Origin: JOPF133 sp052144935
GTDB taxonomy: Bacteria; Acidobacteriota; Terriglobia; Bryobacterales; Bryobacteraceae
Assembly (NCBI GenBank): GCA_052144935.1
Contig: JBKQPR010000071.1
Location: 1-48,333, forward strand
Reading direction: 5' to 3'
Length of the DNA stretch: 48,333 nucleotides
Shown: positions 1 through 9,199 of the stretch, in pieces
Layout: every line of letters starts with the position of its first letter
Position numbering within the stretch: the stretch's first letter is position 1
Notes under the pieces: generated by a model
The model's database searches: none
Told to the model about the DNA's origin: nothing
What the model saw: the letters and a program-made list of their open reading frames with translations, nothing else
Translations under genes and position numbers: made by a program

Positions 1-120
1 ACCAAGCTTCCGCCGCAGGTTCATCCAGTCCTAACGCAACTGGAAAACACCGTTCGCAACCAATTAGACCCGTCGCAGGCATACAGCATGGTTCCAGGTC
101 GCGACCCCCAAAACCGTTAG
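1..120 (+). CDS. C-terminal tail of a gene entering from the left edge
   Basis: Frame 1 is open from the first base to a TAG at 118-120 and gives 39 residues with ordinary composition, including the stretch VLTQLENTVRNQLDPSQAY. The start lies outside the window. No family can be named from so short a tail. It is followed by an imperfect hairpin at about 173-197 (arms GTGGCGC / GCGCCAC), which could end its transcript, although there is no T-run. The open frame could also be chance. Confidence 0.4.
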   Translation, partial: TKLPPQVHPVLTQLENTVRNQLDPSQAYSMVPGRDPQNR

Positions 121-608
121 GCACCCACTATTACGCCGTCGTTTGCAAACCCGGGCCAGTTCTGAGGCATGTGTGGCGCGGGGCGCCCCTGCGCCACGCA
201 TAGGCATTTATAGTAAATAGCAGGCCGCCTCGCCCTCGCCGGATCGAAGTGCGTTCCTCGCGGCCGAACCGGCGTCCCAGACCGAGGACTACTCTGGATA
301 GTCTACACGGCCAAGTGGATGGTTTCGAGTGGGCGACGATTCTCTAATGGGCCCCTGGCGCTGGCGTCCCCGAACCGCTAAACGCCGGTCCCGGCATTAA
401 GCACTGACTTGATGGAGGTCGGCGCTCCGTCATCCGTTGAGTTGCGTGCCGCCGTGCACTAGCGGTCCTTCAGAAAACTTGGGTCCCAGGAGGGAAGCAC
501 AGCGGGAAGCCAGAGCGGCCGCCGAGCGGGCTCCGCTCTCGGAGGATCCTACGGCCAGCACCCAGCGGTAACGGACATTGTTCGCCCACGTCTTTCCCGC
601 CTCGCCGC
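121..608. other. Intergenic stretch without a recognisable gene
   Basis: No convincing reading frame, RNA gene or repeat family was seen here. There are two imperfect GC-rich hairpins: one near 173-197, after the gene tail on the plus strand, and one near 523-546, about 60 bases beyond the stop of the minus-strand TPR gene. Neither has a T-tract, so they are only weak candidates for terminators. Confidence 0.4.
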
Positions 609-2966
609 CTAGGCCCCCAGCTTGGTCAGCAACTGCTGAATCTCGTCCCGCTCGTTCTTACTCGGGTTGTACTTCAGGGCTTCCTGGAGTTCCTTAATGG
701 CCTTAATCTTGTCGCCCTTTTGCGCCAGCGCCATCCCCAGGTGATAGCGGTATGTCGATTGGTTGGGCGCCTTGTTCACCAGCTCGCGAAAGGTGTCGAG
801 AGCGCTGTCGCTCAGATTCTTCTTCAGGAAGATCCAGCCCAGGGTATCGGAAACCTCCGTCATTTCGGGCAGCAACTGCTTGGCGCGCTGCGCTTTGCTC
901 AGCGCGTCGTCCAGATCGCCGTTGTGCTCGGCCATCAGGAAGGCCAGGTTGTTCAGGGCCACCGCGTCGTTGCTGTTCAGCTTGAGCACGGCTTCGTAGA
1001 CCTGCTTGGCCTCGGTCCAGCGGCCGGCCGCGTCCAGCACCAACGCCAGGGTGACCATCACCACCTCGTTTTCCGGCTGGAATTCGCGCGCCTTCTGCAG
1101 GTTGACGATGGCGCCGTTCAAGTCGCCCTTGCGCCGGTAGGTTTCCCCGATGCGCAGATACACGTCCCCGCGCTGCCGGCTGTTCTTATCCAGCGCGTTG
1201 AGCAGCTTTTCGTATTCGGTAATCGCCAGATCGTACTTACCGGCGCGGACCGCGGTATTGCCCAGGGCCAGCCGCAGATCCAGCCGGTTGGGGCTCTTGT
1301 CCAGTTCCGTCCGGAGCATTTGCATGGCCTCGTCGGCCTTGTTCTGCGCGATGTCGGTTTCCACGATCCCCAGCAGGCCCCGGGATTTGTTGGGATCCAA
1401 CTGGTAGGACTTCTGAAACGCCTCTTCGGCTTCCTTGAATTTGTTTTCCGCCAGGTTCACCACGCCCACCTGGAAGAAGACTTCCGGGGTGCCGGGATTG
1501 CTCTTGATCATCTGGTCGAGCAGCACGCGGGACTCGCCGAACTTCTTCTCGCCCATCATGGAAGCCGATTCGATCAATTTGGCGTTGATGTTGTTCTTGT
1601 CGATGCGCAGGATCTGTTGGGAGGTTTTCAAGGCGGCGTCGTATTCGCCGCGCTGCACTTCCAGTTGTGCCAGGGCCAACCGCGCCAGCACGTAATCGGG
1701 ACGAAGCTGGATGGCCTTCTCGAACTGCTGGCGGGCCTGCTCCCACTCTCCGCGGGCGGCGTGCGCCCGCCCCAGATTGTAGTGCGCCACGAAATTCTCG
1801 GGAGCGTGCGCCACTACCGCTTGCAATTCGCCCAGCGCCCGGTTGACCTCGCCTTTATCCAGCATGAAGCTGGCCTCCAGGCCCCGCGCGTCGGCGTCGT
1901 TGCGATCGTCCTTGAGGATCTGGCCGGCGATCTCGGCAGCCTCGGCGCGCTTCCCCTGCCGCATATAGACTTCGATGATCCGTTTCTCGTAATTGCTCTT
2001 GTGGGAGGCATCCTTGCTCATGCCCTCGCGGTACTCCCTCACCGCGGAATCCATATCGCCGATGCGCAGGTAGAAATCCCCCACCGTCACATAGGCCTGG
2101 TCAAACTCCTTGGCGTGCGCCTTGATCTGTTGCAGCACCCCCACCATGTCGTCGCGGCGGCGCAGCAGCGAATAATGCAGCGCCAGCATGGTCATAAAGG
2201 AATACTGCTTCGGATTATTGGCCATCGCCAACTTCAGAACCTGCTCGCCGTCGTCGGCCTTGCCCTGAAGGATGAAGAGCCTATACAACTCCCGGTAAGC
2301 CAACTCATAGGCCTTATCCAGACCGATGACCCGGCGGTAAAGTTCCTCGGCCTCGGCGAACTGGGATTTGGCCGCGAGCGCCCGCGCCAGTTGCATCAAC
2401 ACACCCTGCTGGTTGGGCTTCAGGGCGTCGGCTTTGCGGTACTCCTCGATCGAGGCGTCGAGCAGAGCGACACCATCGTCCCTGCGGCCGGTCTTGTAAG
2501 CCTCTACGGCGCGCTCGAAACTCACGTCCCCCTGCAGCCGGTGGCCGTCGTAGGAGTTGGGGTCCCGCTTCAGCATCTGCGAACTGAAGGTGGTTACCTC
2601 GTCCATGTAGCTCTTCTGATCTCTAGCCACCGCAACATAGATGTCCGAGAGCTTAACGACGGAGTCCCAGTGGTCCGGATTTTCCGGGGGAAGCAACTCG
2701 ATGGCGCGGCGGAAGAAGTTCACCGCCTCGGTCAGGTTGCCCAGCTTGACGCTGACCAGACCCAGGTGATAGTAGGCCGGCCCGTAGCGAAGATCCTTCT
2801 TACGGGCATCCAGATATAGGATGCGGGCTTCTTTGTATTTGCCCCTCTGGTAGAATACGTCGCCCCTTTCCATGTAGCGCTTCTTGGCCACGTTCGGATC
2901 GGTGTTGCACGACACCAGCGCCGCAAGCGCCGCCGGCAAAACGAAGGTCAGTCGAAAAGATCGCAT
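609..2966 (-). CDS. TPR-repeat lipoprotein
   Basis: Protein of 785 residues built almost entirely of tetratricopeptide repeats; units of the form A..LG......A...F..A..L.P recur from about residue 20 to the C-terminus. I place the start at 2966 rather than at the longer open frame (to 3116), because M-R-S-F-R-L begins a typical lipoprotein signal with lipobox AALVSC, so Cys20 would be the lipidated residue. TPR proteins are protein-interaction scaffolds; relatives of this size serve in secretion or exopolysaccharide export, but nothing here fixes the partner. It lies 159 bases downstream of the propeller-protein gene on the same strand and could be co-transcribed with it. Export to the periplasm or outer membrane is inferred from the lipobox. 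Confidence 0.85.
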   Translation of the reverse strand: MRSFRLTFVLPAALAALVSCNTDPNVAKKRYMERGDVFYQRGKYKEARILYLDARKKDLRYGPAYYHLGLVSVKLGNLTEAVNFFRRAIELLPPENPDHWDSVVKLSDIYVAVARDQKSYMDEVTTFSSQMLKRDPNSYDGHRLQGDVSFERAVEAYKTGRRDDGVALLDASIEEYRKADALKPNQQGVLMQLARALAAKSQFAEAEELYRRVIGLDKAYELAYRELYRLFILQGKADDGEQVLKLAMANNPKQYSFMTMLALHYSLLRRRDDMVGVLQQIKAHAKEFDQAYVTVGDFYLRIGDMDSAVREYREGMSKDASHKSNYEKRIIEVYMRQGKRAEAAEIAGQILKDDRNDADARGLEASFMLDKGEVNRALGELQAVVAHAPENFVAHYNLGRAHAARGEWEQARQQFEKAIQLRPDYVLARLALAQLEVQRGEYDAALKTSQQILRIDKNNINAKLIESASMMGEKKFGESRVLLDQMIKSNPGTPEVFFQVGVVNLAENKFKEAEEAFQKSYQLDPNKSRGLLGIVETDIAQNKADEAMQMLRTELDKSPNRLDLRLALGNTAVRAGKYDLAITEYEKLLNALDKNSRQRGDVYLRIGETYRRKGDLNGAIVNLQKAREFQPENEVVMVTLALVLDAAGRWTEAKQVYEAVLKLNSNDAVALNNLAFLMAEHNGDLDDALSKAQRAKQLLPEMTEVSDTLGWIFLKKNLSDSALDTFRELVNKAPNQSTYRYHLGMALAQKGDKIKAIKELQEALKYNPSKNERDEIQQLLTKLGA

Positions 2967-3125
2967 GAACGCCTCACACCACGCATTCTGTAAATACTTT
3001 AAGCCACGTGCAGACCGAAAACCATAGGCTGCGCGGGCGAACCGGGTGGACTCTCCGATTATAACCGTACCGGTACGGCGGGCGCGCAGGTGGCAAGAGG
3101 CGTTGGCAGGCGGCAAAGACCACGC

Positions 3126-6100
3126 TTAGTTCACGTATACCACCGCGGCGGTGGGGCCGGTGGTGATGCTGTTCACTCCGCCGATCCGCAATGTCACGGG
3201 TAGGGCGTTGCCGTTCAGGTGGGTGCCCGGTATCTTGCAATCGATCTGGTAGACCCCCATCATGCCGGGTCCCAGCCCGCTCCAGTTCACGATCACGGCC
3301 GACTGGCTGATGAGCGGATTGCCAAAATACAGCGACACCGGGGCGGTTACGGCCAGGGGACTCGACGGAGAAGGCTCGCCCGCCGTCACCGCGCCGCCGG
3401 TAGTCGCCCCCAGGCCGGTGGCCAGAATAGTGAGCGGTTCGTCGCGCGTGGCGGGGTGTTGTTTGTTCACGCGATCTCCATTGGCGTGGAAAATCGCCGG
3501 CCCATCGCTGTCGACGAAGATCGCCGGGGCGTACTTGGCCACCGTCACGGTGACCGAAGTGGAAGCCACCTGGTTGGCGATCGAGTGCACCACCAAGGGA
3601 TAGCGGCCGGCCGCCAGGTTGAAAGGCAACTGCGCATTGATCTGGGTGCCGCTGGTGGCCTCTAGAGGCAGCGGCGAGTTATTCAGAGTGACGCAAACGC
3701 CGCCCATCACGGTGGGGAGCGGCGTGCTGGACGAGGAGGCCGTGGCGGCCAGGTTTTTCCCCATCACGCTGACCAGCCCTCCCGGCGCTACCCCGGACGT
3801 CTGATTGGCCTGGTTCACCAGCGGCGAGCCGGCCAGGGTGGGAACGCTGGACGCCGCGGGGGTGGTGAGCGGAATGATGCTCAGGCCCGAGGCGGTGAGC
3901 ACGTAGGCCGTGGTGCCAGCGGCGTTCACCACCATGGTGCGGCCGCTGATGTTGGTGCGCCCCGTGCCCGCCACCACGGCCAGGGGGCTCTCCAGGGCGT
4001 TGACGGCGGCGGTGGTGCGCAGGATCGAGGCATCCACCACTTCGATCACCCCCGGGTCGGTGGCCGCCGCCGTGGCGCTGGTCCGCACGGCGGTGGAAAA
4101 TCGCGCGAAGCTCCCAGCGCCGATGGCCGCTACCGCCGCGACCGGGCGCGAGGAGGTGGTGGACGGCCCCGCAGGCGAGGGCAGGCCGGTGCCCGACACC
4201 GGACCCGTTACTCCCGCGCCGGAGCCGACGGTGGTCAGCGCCAGGTTCAGAATCTGGGCGTTGGCCAGGAAGTAAGCTCCGTTGGGACCGGCCGCCACCG
4301 GCCCGTAGTAGCCCGAGATGGGAGGTTGAATCACCTGCACGGCGCTGACGAAATCGTCCACGCTGGCATCGTACAGGTAACCGATGCCGGTGCCGCCCAG
4401 CAGCAAAACGTAGGACCCGTCGGGCGTGGAAACCATGCTCTGCGGCGAGGGAATTTTGGTCGTCGTGCCAAACACGTTGGTATCGAGAACCCAGGGAATC
4501 ACCGTGTTGCCCACGATCTTCCACAGCGACCCGTCGGACATCAATACCTGCGGGTCGCGTTCGCTGGAAGCCAGGATCTCCGGCGTAATTAGAGTGAAAT
4601 TGGCATTGAAGGGCAGCGGCGGATAGCTTACCTGCCCGGTGACCGCGTCCTGGGTCAGGTCGACGATGCTGATGGTTTCGCCGCCGGAGTTGGCCACGTA
4701 CATGGTGTTGGCGTCGCTGCCAAAGGCCATGCTGCGCGGCAGTTGGCCCACCGGGATGGGACTGAGAAACTGCTGCTTCTGCATGTCGAACACTTCGACG
4801 CGGTTCAGCCCCGGATTGGCGATATACAGCCGCTGGCGGGCGGTATCTTGCAAGATGTCGGTAAGACCGGTGGTGGTGGCCCCGATATTTACCGGGATAA
4901 TGGTCCCCGCCGCTTCCGCGTTGCGGCTGTTCTGGAAGACGAACACGTTGGGGACGATGTTGATGGCCTCGGCCGCCTGAATCAAAAGCTGATCGGGGGT
5001 CGCCGTGCCCAGGCTCTTGGCGGCCGCGGAATTAAAGCTGACGGTGACATTGCCGCCGTAGGATTCCGAGGCGATCTTGGTTTCGACCGAGGTGCTGGTG
5101 GTGGTGATCACTTGCACCGTGGGCGTGATCTTGCCGGCGCCCACGTTGCGCACCGGAATGGCCGCCGAGTTCAGCGCCGCGGTAACGCCGCACTGGTCGG
5201 ATGCCAGCAGCGCCACGTCGGAATCGGGCATGGCGATGGGATTCTGCGCCAGGGTCCCGATGGGCAGCACCATAAAACCGGATTGCGAGACGGCGTAAAT
5301 GGTGGCGCTGGTGGAAGTGATCACCATTCTGCCGCCGAGGTTTTCCGGCAGCATGATCCCCAGCGAGATGAGCAAGTTGGTGGGCGAGTTGATCAGCAAT
5401 TGGGCGGTGTTCGACTTCACCGCGGGATTCTGCACGGGGGTGATGTTGTAGCCGGTGATGAGTTCCAGGCCGCTGGAGCCGGTCGCGTACACCGCTCCGC
5501 CCTGATTGGTCTCGGTCGTGAAATTGGCGGTGGCCGGAAACACGAACGGCGCATTGGTGGCGCTCTGCTGCGCCAGCACCACCATGGTGGAGGACTGGAC
5601 CAGGATGTTGCCGGTGACGAAAGTCGACCCATCCGGCGCCACCCCCAGAATCGTCGACGCCCCCGTGAGATAGCGCGCCCCCACCACGGTGGCCGAGGCG
5701 ACGTCGAAGACGAAGACGTTGCGGGCGGTTGTGGAGGTCTCGTTCACCCCGATGATTTTGGTGCCATCCGAGGAGGCCTGCAGGCGGCTGTGAGCGGCCA
5801 GCGCCATATCGTTCGAGGGCGGCGGAAGCGAGGGAGCGGTGGGCGCCGGAGGGCCGATCGCAATGGATGCCAGCGCGTTGTTGGCCGAGGCGGTGGGGTT
5901 GTAGGTGACCAGCACGTCCGCGCCCGTTCCGGTGCCGATGGTCGAGATTAGAACCAACTCGTTGAATCCCACCGCGATGCCCTGGGGCTTGGCCGAAAGC
6001 GCCATCGAGGTGGTCGAGAACGATGCCGAGGTGAGATTGACGATGGTGATGGCCGAAGCGGCGTAGCACGCCACATAGAGCGAGTTTCCGGAACGCGAGA

Positions 6101-6341
6101 GAGCCGCGGCCAGGGGAGTGGCTCCCGTTGGGATGGTTGTAGTGAGGTGCGGAGGGTTGGTATTGGTGGAGTAGACTTCCACATCGTTGCCGTCGGTATT
6201 GACCACGTAGATGCGTTGGCGTGCTTCGTCGAGCACCAGGTCGGCGACCGGCTGGGCGAGCGTCACGACCGTCCCGAAGGTGGCGCCCAGCGCCGGCAGA
6301 ACGCCCGTTGTAAGGATCAAGAGGGCCCGGGGGAATAGCAT
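3126..6341 (-). CDS. Secreted beta-propeller (YVTN-like) protein with TIGR03437-type C-terminal domain
   Basis: Protein of 1071 residues. A signal peptide (MLFPRALLILTTGVLPALGA) is followed by propeller blades of YVTN type (for example QRIYVVNTDGNDVEVYST, RLYIANPGLNRVEVFD, NTMYVANSGGETISIVD), then a Ser/Thr/Ala-rich middle. The last ~230 residues carry the pattern APGGLVSVMGKNLA ... INAQLPFNL ... APAIF ... ILATGLG, typical of the TIGR03437 domain that is abundant in Solibacter. Such proteins are secreted or surface-exposed and probably take part in adhesion or extracellular binding; the exact role is unknown. The start at 6341 directly precedes the signal peptide, but no clear Shine-Dalgarno sequence is seen. 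The lineage-specific C-terminal domain is the best single clue to the taxon of this window. Confidence 0.85.
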   Translation of the reverse strand: MLFPRALLILTTGVLPALGATFGTVVTLAQPVADLVLDEARQRIYVVNTDGNDVEVYSTNTNPPHLTTTIPTGATPLAAALSRSGNSLYVACYAASAITIVNLTSASFSTTSMALSAKPQGIAVGFNELVLISTIGTGTGADVLVTYNPTASANNALASIAIGPPAPTAPSLPPPSNDMALAAHSRLQASSDGTKIIGVNETSTTARNVFVFDVASATVVGARYLTGASTILGVAPDGSTFVTGNILVQSSTMVVLAQQSATNAPFVFPATANFTTETNQGGAVYATGSSGLELITGYNITPVQNPAVKSNTAQLLINSPTNLLISLGIMLPENLGGRMVITSTSATIYAVSQSGFMVLPIGTLAQNPIAMPDSDVALLASDQCGVTAALNSAAIPVRNVGAGKITPTVQVITTTSTSVETKIASESYGGNVTVSFNSAAAKSLGTATPDQLLIQAAEAINIVPNVFVFQNSRNAEAAGTIIPVNIGATTTGLTDILQDTARQRLYIANPGLNRVEVFDMQKQQFLSPIPVGQLPRSMAFGSDANTMYVANSGGETISIVDLTQDAVTGQVSYPPLPFNANFTLITPEILASSERDPQVLMSDGSLWKIVGNTVIPWVLDTNVFGTTTKIPSPQSMVSTPDGSYVLLLGGTGIGYLYDASVDDFVSAVQVIQPPISGYYGPVAAGPNGAYFLANAQILNLALTTVGSGAGVTGPVSGTGLPSPAGPSTTSSRPVAAVAAIGAGSFARFSTAVRTSATAAATDPGVIEVVDASILRTTAAVNALESPLAVVAGTGRTNISGRTMVVNAAGTTAYVLTASGLSIIPLTTPAASSVPTLAGSPLVNQANQTSGVAPGGLVSVMGKNLAATASSSSTPLPTVMGGVCVTLNNSPLPLEATSGTQINAQLPFNLAAGRYPLVVHSIANQVASTSVTVTVAKYAPAIFVDSDGPAIFHANGDRVNKQHPATRDEPLTILATGLGATTGGAVTAGEPSPSSPLAVTAPVSLYFGNPLISQSAVIVNWSGLGPGMMGVYQIDCKIPGTHLNGNALPVTLRIGGVNSITTGPTAAVVYVN

Positions 6342-6634
6342 TGGTTAACTAATATAACCCAAAGCGCGGCGGCGAGTTTCGTGTTGTATTTTGAGGCAGT
6401 CGGAGGGTGGCGGCGATGCTCACGGGGTGGTCGGCGGTTGCCAGCCCGTGGCGCAGGGCCCAAGGGGCACCGCCGCCTTTTGTCGTCTGCGCTTGTCCGC
6501 GATCTGGCAGGCCACAAAGCGATGGCCTCCCCCACAGTCCAGTTAACTGGCAGACCGCCTGAAGAGAGACCGGCCGGACGAATCCCGGCAAGTGCTTTCC
6601 ACTCGCCATCGCCTCTTGTTTTCAACGACATAAT
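6342..6634. other. Divergent intergenic region with a copy of the GGGCCC-GGCACC motif
   Basis: About 300 bases separate the leftward propeller gene from the rightward vapBC pair. No gene is supported. At 6454-6473 there is CAGGGCCCAAGGGGCACCGC, 17 of 20 identical to the dispersed motif described at 9077, 17481, 33990 and 46010. Confidence 0.4.
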
Positions 6635-6663
6635 TTGACAGCAATCCCATGAACTGTTAATCT
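6635..6663 (+). promoter_or_regulatory. Candidate sigma-70 promoter of vapBC
   Basis: TTGACA at 6635-6640 matches the -35 consensus exactly. It is followed after 17 bases by TAATCT (6658-6663), a weak -10. The site is about 54 bases before the vapB start. This is sequence evidence only; the -10 is poor. Confidence 0.4.
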
Positions 6664-6716
6664 TCCAGTGGGCTTTGCTATGCCCATTCTGGACGCGTCC
6701 CTCAAGGATCAATACT

Positions 6717-6977
6717 ATGAACAGACGCACGCACGTGGTGCTCTCTGATCAACTGGTCAAGGAAATCGACTCGCTGGTGGGCCGCCGGCAGCGCAGCAGC
6801 TTTATCACCCAAGCCGCCGAACGCGAGCTGGTTCGCCTCCGGCAACTCCAAGCCCTCGATCAACTGGTGGCCTGGAACGAGAAGGACCACCCCGAACTGA
6901 AGCAAGGGGCGGCCAAGTACGTCCGCAAGCTGCGCAGTGAATACAACCAGCGCTTTGAAAAAGCAACCGCCCGCTAA
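6717..6977 (+). CDS. VapB-type ribbon-helix-helix antitoxin
   Basis: Small protein of 86 residues. The N-terminus (THVVLSDQLVKEIDSLVG) has the beta-strand plus helix pattern of a ribbon-helix-helix (CopG/MetJ-like) DNA-binding fold, and the charged C-terminal half is typical of the toxin-binding tail. An ATG at 6717 is chosen over an upstream one because AAGGA at 6704-6708 is well spaced before it. The stop is 7 bases before the PIN-domain toxin start, so the two form a translationally linked type II toxin-antitoxin pair. It should neutralise the VapC next to it and repress its own promoter, as is usual for the family. Confidence 0.8.
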   Translation: MNRRTHVVLSDQLVKEIDSLVGRRQRSSFITQAAERELVRLRQLQALDQLVAWNEKDHPELKQGAAKYVRKLRSEYNQRFEKATAR

Positions 6978-6984
6978 ATATGAC

Positions 6985-7374
6985 ATGGCCACCTACCTCC
7001 TCGACACCAGCGTCATCATCGACGCCATCAACGATAAGAAAGGCCGGCGGCAGCTTCTCCGCGAGTTGCTTGAGAAGGGCAATACTCTGGCCTGCTGCCC
7101 GATCAACATCACCGAGGTCTATGCCGGACTGCGGCCTCAAGAAGAGCACAACACCAAAAACTTCCTGCACAGCCTCGACCTCTATCCCCTGACCTGGCCG
7201 GTGGCCGAACTGGCGGGCATCCTCAAACGCGACCACAGCAAAAAGGGGAAAACCCTCAATCTCGGCGACGTGTTGATCGCCGCGACGGCCCTGCACAACG
7301 GCTTGCCCCTGCTTACCGACAACACCAAAGACTTTCCGATGAAAGAGCTGTCCCTCCATCCCCTGCCCAATTAG
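6985..7374 (+). CDS. vapC: VapC-type PIN-domain ribonuclease toxin
   Basis: Protein of 129 residues, the normal length for VapC. The acidic residues of the PIN nuclease site are all visible: Asp7 (YLLDTSVIID), Glu44 (NITEVYAG), Asp95 (LNLGDVLIAATA) and Asp112 (LLTDNTKDFP). PIN toxins cut RNA, often tRNA, with Mg2+. The start at 6985 lies 7 bases after the antitoxin stop; a longer frame from 6937 would overlap vapB and adds no conserved sequence. Intact in this assembly, unlike the two other PIN genes in the window. Confidence 0.88.
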   Translation: MATYLLDTSVIIDAINDKKGRRQLLRELLEKGNTLACCPINITEVYAGLRPQEEHNTKNFLHSLDLYPLTWPVAELAGILKRDHSKKGKTLNLGDVLIAATALHNGLPLLTDNTKDFPMKELSLHPLPN

Positions 7375-7445
7375 ACCCGGTTCCCAACTATGTTCCGAGA
7401 CGATAACGAATTCAAGCCACAGCGGGCTGCTCGGCCAGCAGGCTC

Positions 7446-7901
7446 TCAGCCAAGCGGGATCGTCGACGTCAGGGCGCGGGCGTCCATAAACTGCCGTGGA
7501 GTGACTATCGCAGTTGCCGCCCAGCGCTCTGGGAAATGCCTGCGATTAACGGTCACCAGATAATGCGCGTGCGCGGCCTCGGCGCACTCCAGGAAGATGT
7601 TATCGTCGGGGTCAAGTGCCGCCGTAAACCCGTCCGACCGGCTGGACCAGGGAAAGATGCGCGGATTCGGGCCAAGGCAACCGTGACCCTATCGGGGTTG
7701 ATTGCCAGACGCGGGCGGCGCAACCCGTCTTCGTATTCGGCAAAGATCGGCTCCGAGGCGTAGGCTTGTACTTCGCCGCCCATCGCGAGATTGAAAACCG
7801 GCCTCCGGCAGGCCGCCGGCGCGGAGCATAGCGGAGACGATCACATTCGTGTCGGGTACGAATCTAAGGGAGGGTGTGGGAATGCTACGCGAGATGCCCA
7901 A
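7446..7901 (-). pseudogene. Frameshifted PIN-domain toxin (PIN_3-like)
   Basis: Read over three frames, this stretch gives a PIN toxin: RFVPDTNVIVSAMLRAGGLPEA, then (frame change near 7797) FNLAMGGEVQAYASEPIFAEYEDGLRRPRLAI, then a short segment LSLVQPVGRV near 7630-7660, then AALDPDDNIFLECAEAAHAHYLVT and a tail ending at 7446. The catalytic motifs (PDTNV, E in EYED, DPDDNIFLE) are all present. The first frame change is one extra G in GCCGG. At least two more occur near 7625-7665. The partner antitoxin lies upstream at 8052-8307. Either a decayed toxin or an intact one with consensus errors. Confidence 0.7.
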
Positions 7902-7996
7902 GTGGCCTCCAAGATCGTGTACGGCAGGATGGAAACCACCTACGGATGCTACTGTACCGGATCATATCATACTGGCGCGCGTTTGCCTCGCTATTT

Positions 7997-8025
7997 GGTA
8001 GTGCCTGCACTTTTCAGGCACTACC
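7997..8025. repeat. 11-bp perfect inverted repeat between broken antitoxin and toxin
   Basis: GGTAGTGCCTG (7997-8007) and CAGGCACTACC (8015-8025) are exact inverted copies around a 7-base loop. It sits in the ~150-base gap between the decayed antitoxin and PIN genes, a gap much longer than is usual for such pairs. It may be an inserted small palindrome or a terminator-like hairpin; there is no run of T directly after it on the minus strand. Confidence 0.5.
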
Positions 8026-8051
8026 CGCTATTTTTCAAGAATTGACCCGGA

Positions 8052-8307
8052 TCACTGTCCTGGGCGCTGGTTTCGGTTGCGGCGGTCGCGGCGGGCCGCC
8101 GCGATCTCGGCGTCAATCTCTTCTGGGGTCAGACGGTCTAGTCCCTTTTCCCTTGCATCCTGCTGGATGGTCTTGAGCCATTCGGGAGCCGGTGGCAGTG
8201 GGACGGTACGCACGCTGATCTGCTCCTTCCTCCGACACGGGGCGGCCAAGCAGGCTTTCTATGGCCATCCGTTGGTCCGGCGAGAGGTCTTTGACGCTGT
8301 GAATCAT
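8052..8307 (-). pseudogene. Frameshifted antitoxin gene of the PIN_3-like pair
   Basis: The first frame gives MIHSVKDLSPDQRMAIESLL followed by GRPVSEE, and a second frame continues with EQISVRTVPLPPAPEWLKT to QRPGQ. Removing one G from GGAAGGAG near 8235 joins them into a single ~83-residue protein. The charged helical C-terminus (DRLTPEEIDAEIAAARRDRR) is like the short antitoxins that precede PIN_3 toxins. It lies upstream of the broken PIN gene on the same strand, so the two are most likely one type II module. Confidence 0.6.
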
Positions 8308-8470
8308 ACGGTTTATGGGCCAAAACGAAGCGCCCTGCTTACTATTATGATCGCTTTATCTTATGGCATCCACGCAGCGCTGTCACGCGAAATCGAAACG
8401 CAATCAATATGCCAAACGCCCAGTCGAACCTGCGACGCCGCCCACGGCACGTTAACCTGGATTCAAAAGC

Positions 8471-9028
8471 TCACGAGTAGACAACATCCACGCCGCCTCC
8501 CCCACCGCCCCCATTTCGTAGGACAATCTGTAAATGCCGTCTCGCTACACTTGCGCCATCCACGCACCACACCGAGAGCACGGTGGCCGCATGTTCCGCG
8601 CACCGCTTGTCGCCCAGCAGGCTGGCGCCCATGCCGAGCGCCAGCACGGCGGTCGAAAAATGACCCAGGTCGTCCCGGTTGCCCATGAAGCGTTCGGGAT
8701 TCCGTTGGCCGTCCTTGCGGATGTAGGGGCCGTTGGGATTTTTCGGATCGGGCCACCAGTAGGGTCCCTCGCTGTAATAGTCGTTGGGACCGGCCTTGAC
8801 GTTGGGCGGCCGGTGGTTGGTGACGCTCCAGGGACCCGCCTTGAGCGCGGAATCGGCATTCCGCCGCAGGGCATCGGCGCCCGCGGCGAACGCCCCGCCG
8901 CGCGCCAGCGCCGCGCGGATCTTGCCCGCCTGCCCCGCGTCCAAAAGGATTCGCCGCGGGGTGGCGGCGATCGCTCGCCGGAATGAGAAAAGCGCCGGAG
9001 CACAGCCCCAAAACTGGCGTCGCGTCAT
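8471..9028 (-). pseudogene. Truncated alginate-lyase-family protein
   Basis: The N-terminal part has a twin-arginine-like start (MTRRQF) and then the conserved beginning of alginate-lyase-family polysaccharide lyases: ALRRNADSALKAGPWSVTN, NDYYSEGPYWWPDP, and NRDDLGHFSTAVLALGMGA. Family members are 350-400 residues; here the homology ends at about VLSVW (near 8575), followed by an unrelated tail with a run of seven glycines (GGGGGGG) to the stop at 8471. The catalytic C-terminal half is missing. It is therefore a 5' remnant, probably cut by a deletion whose right edge lies near 8575. Nothing downstream on the same strand completes it. Confidence 0.65.
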
Positions 9029-9076
9029 CCCACCATGGATATCACAGCCGGGACTCCCAACGCACCGCTTACTGAC

Positions 9077-9140
9077 GGGGTGCCTTCCGGGCCCGGCTCC
9101 GTAAATTCAGTGAGTTACGGAGCCGGGCCCGGGGCACCCC
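9077..9140. repeat. Long GC-rich hairpin made of two copies of the dispersed GGGCCC motif
   Basis: The left arm 9077-9104 and right arm 9115-9140 are complementary over 26 base pairs with only a two-base bulge (TT at 9085-9086), around a 10-base loop (ATTCAGTGAG). Read on the minus strand, the left arm starts CCGGGCCCGGAAGGCACCCC, 19 of 20 identical to a segment inside the ABC permease gene at 33990-34009. There is no T-tract on either side, so a simple terminator is not the obvious reading; a mobile palindrome is. Confidence 0.75.
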
Positions 9141-9199
9141 TTCAGGGAGCGGTTCTTCCCATGGGCGACTGCCGGATAGTGCGGGACAGTGAGTCAAGG

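Noticed and set aside
720..2819. 699-codon open frame on the plus strand opposite the TPR gene
   Set aside because: It is the antisense of a clear TPR lipoprotein; its His/Gln/Val/Gly-rich composition is what codon bias gives on the opposite strand, and no motif is present.
4743..5951. 402-codon plus-strand frame opposite the propeller gene
   Set aside because: Arg/Gly/His-rich antisense shadow of a well supported secreted protein.
8463..9011. Alternative frame over the alginate-lyase remnant
   Set aside because: The frame starting at 9028 carries the recognisable lyase motifs; the other is a shadow.
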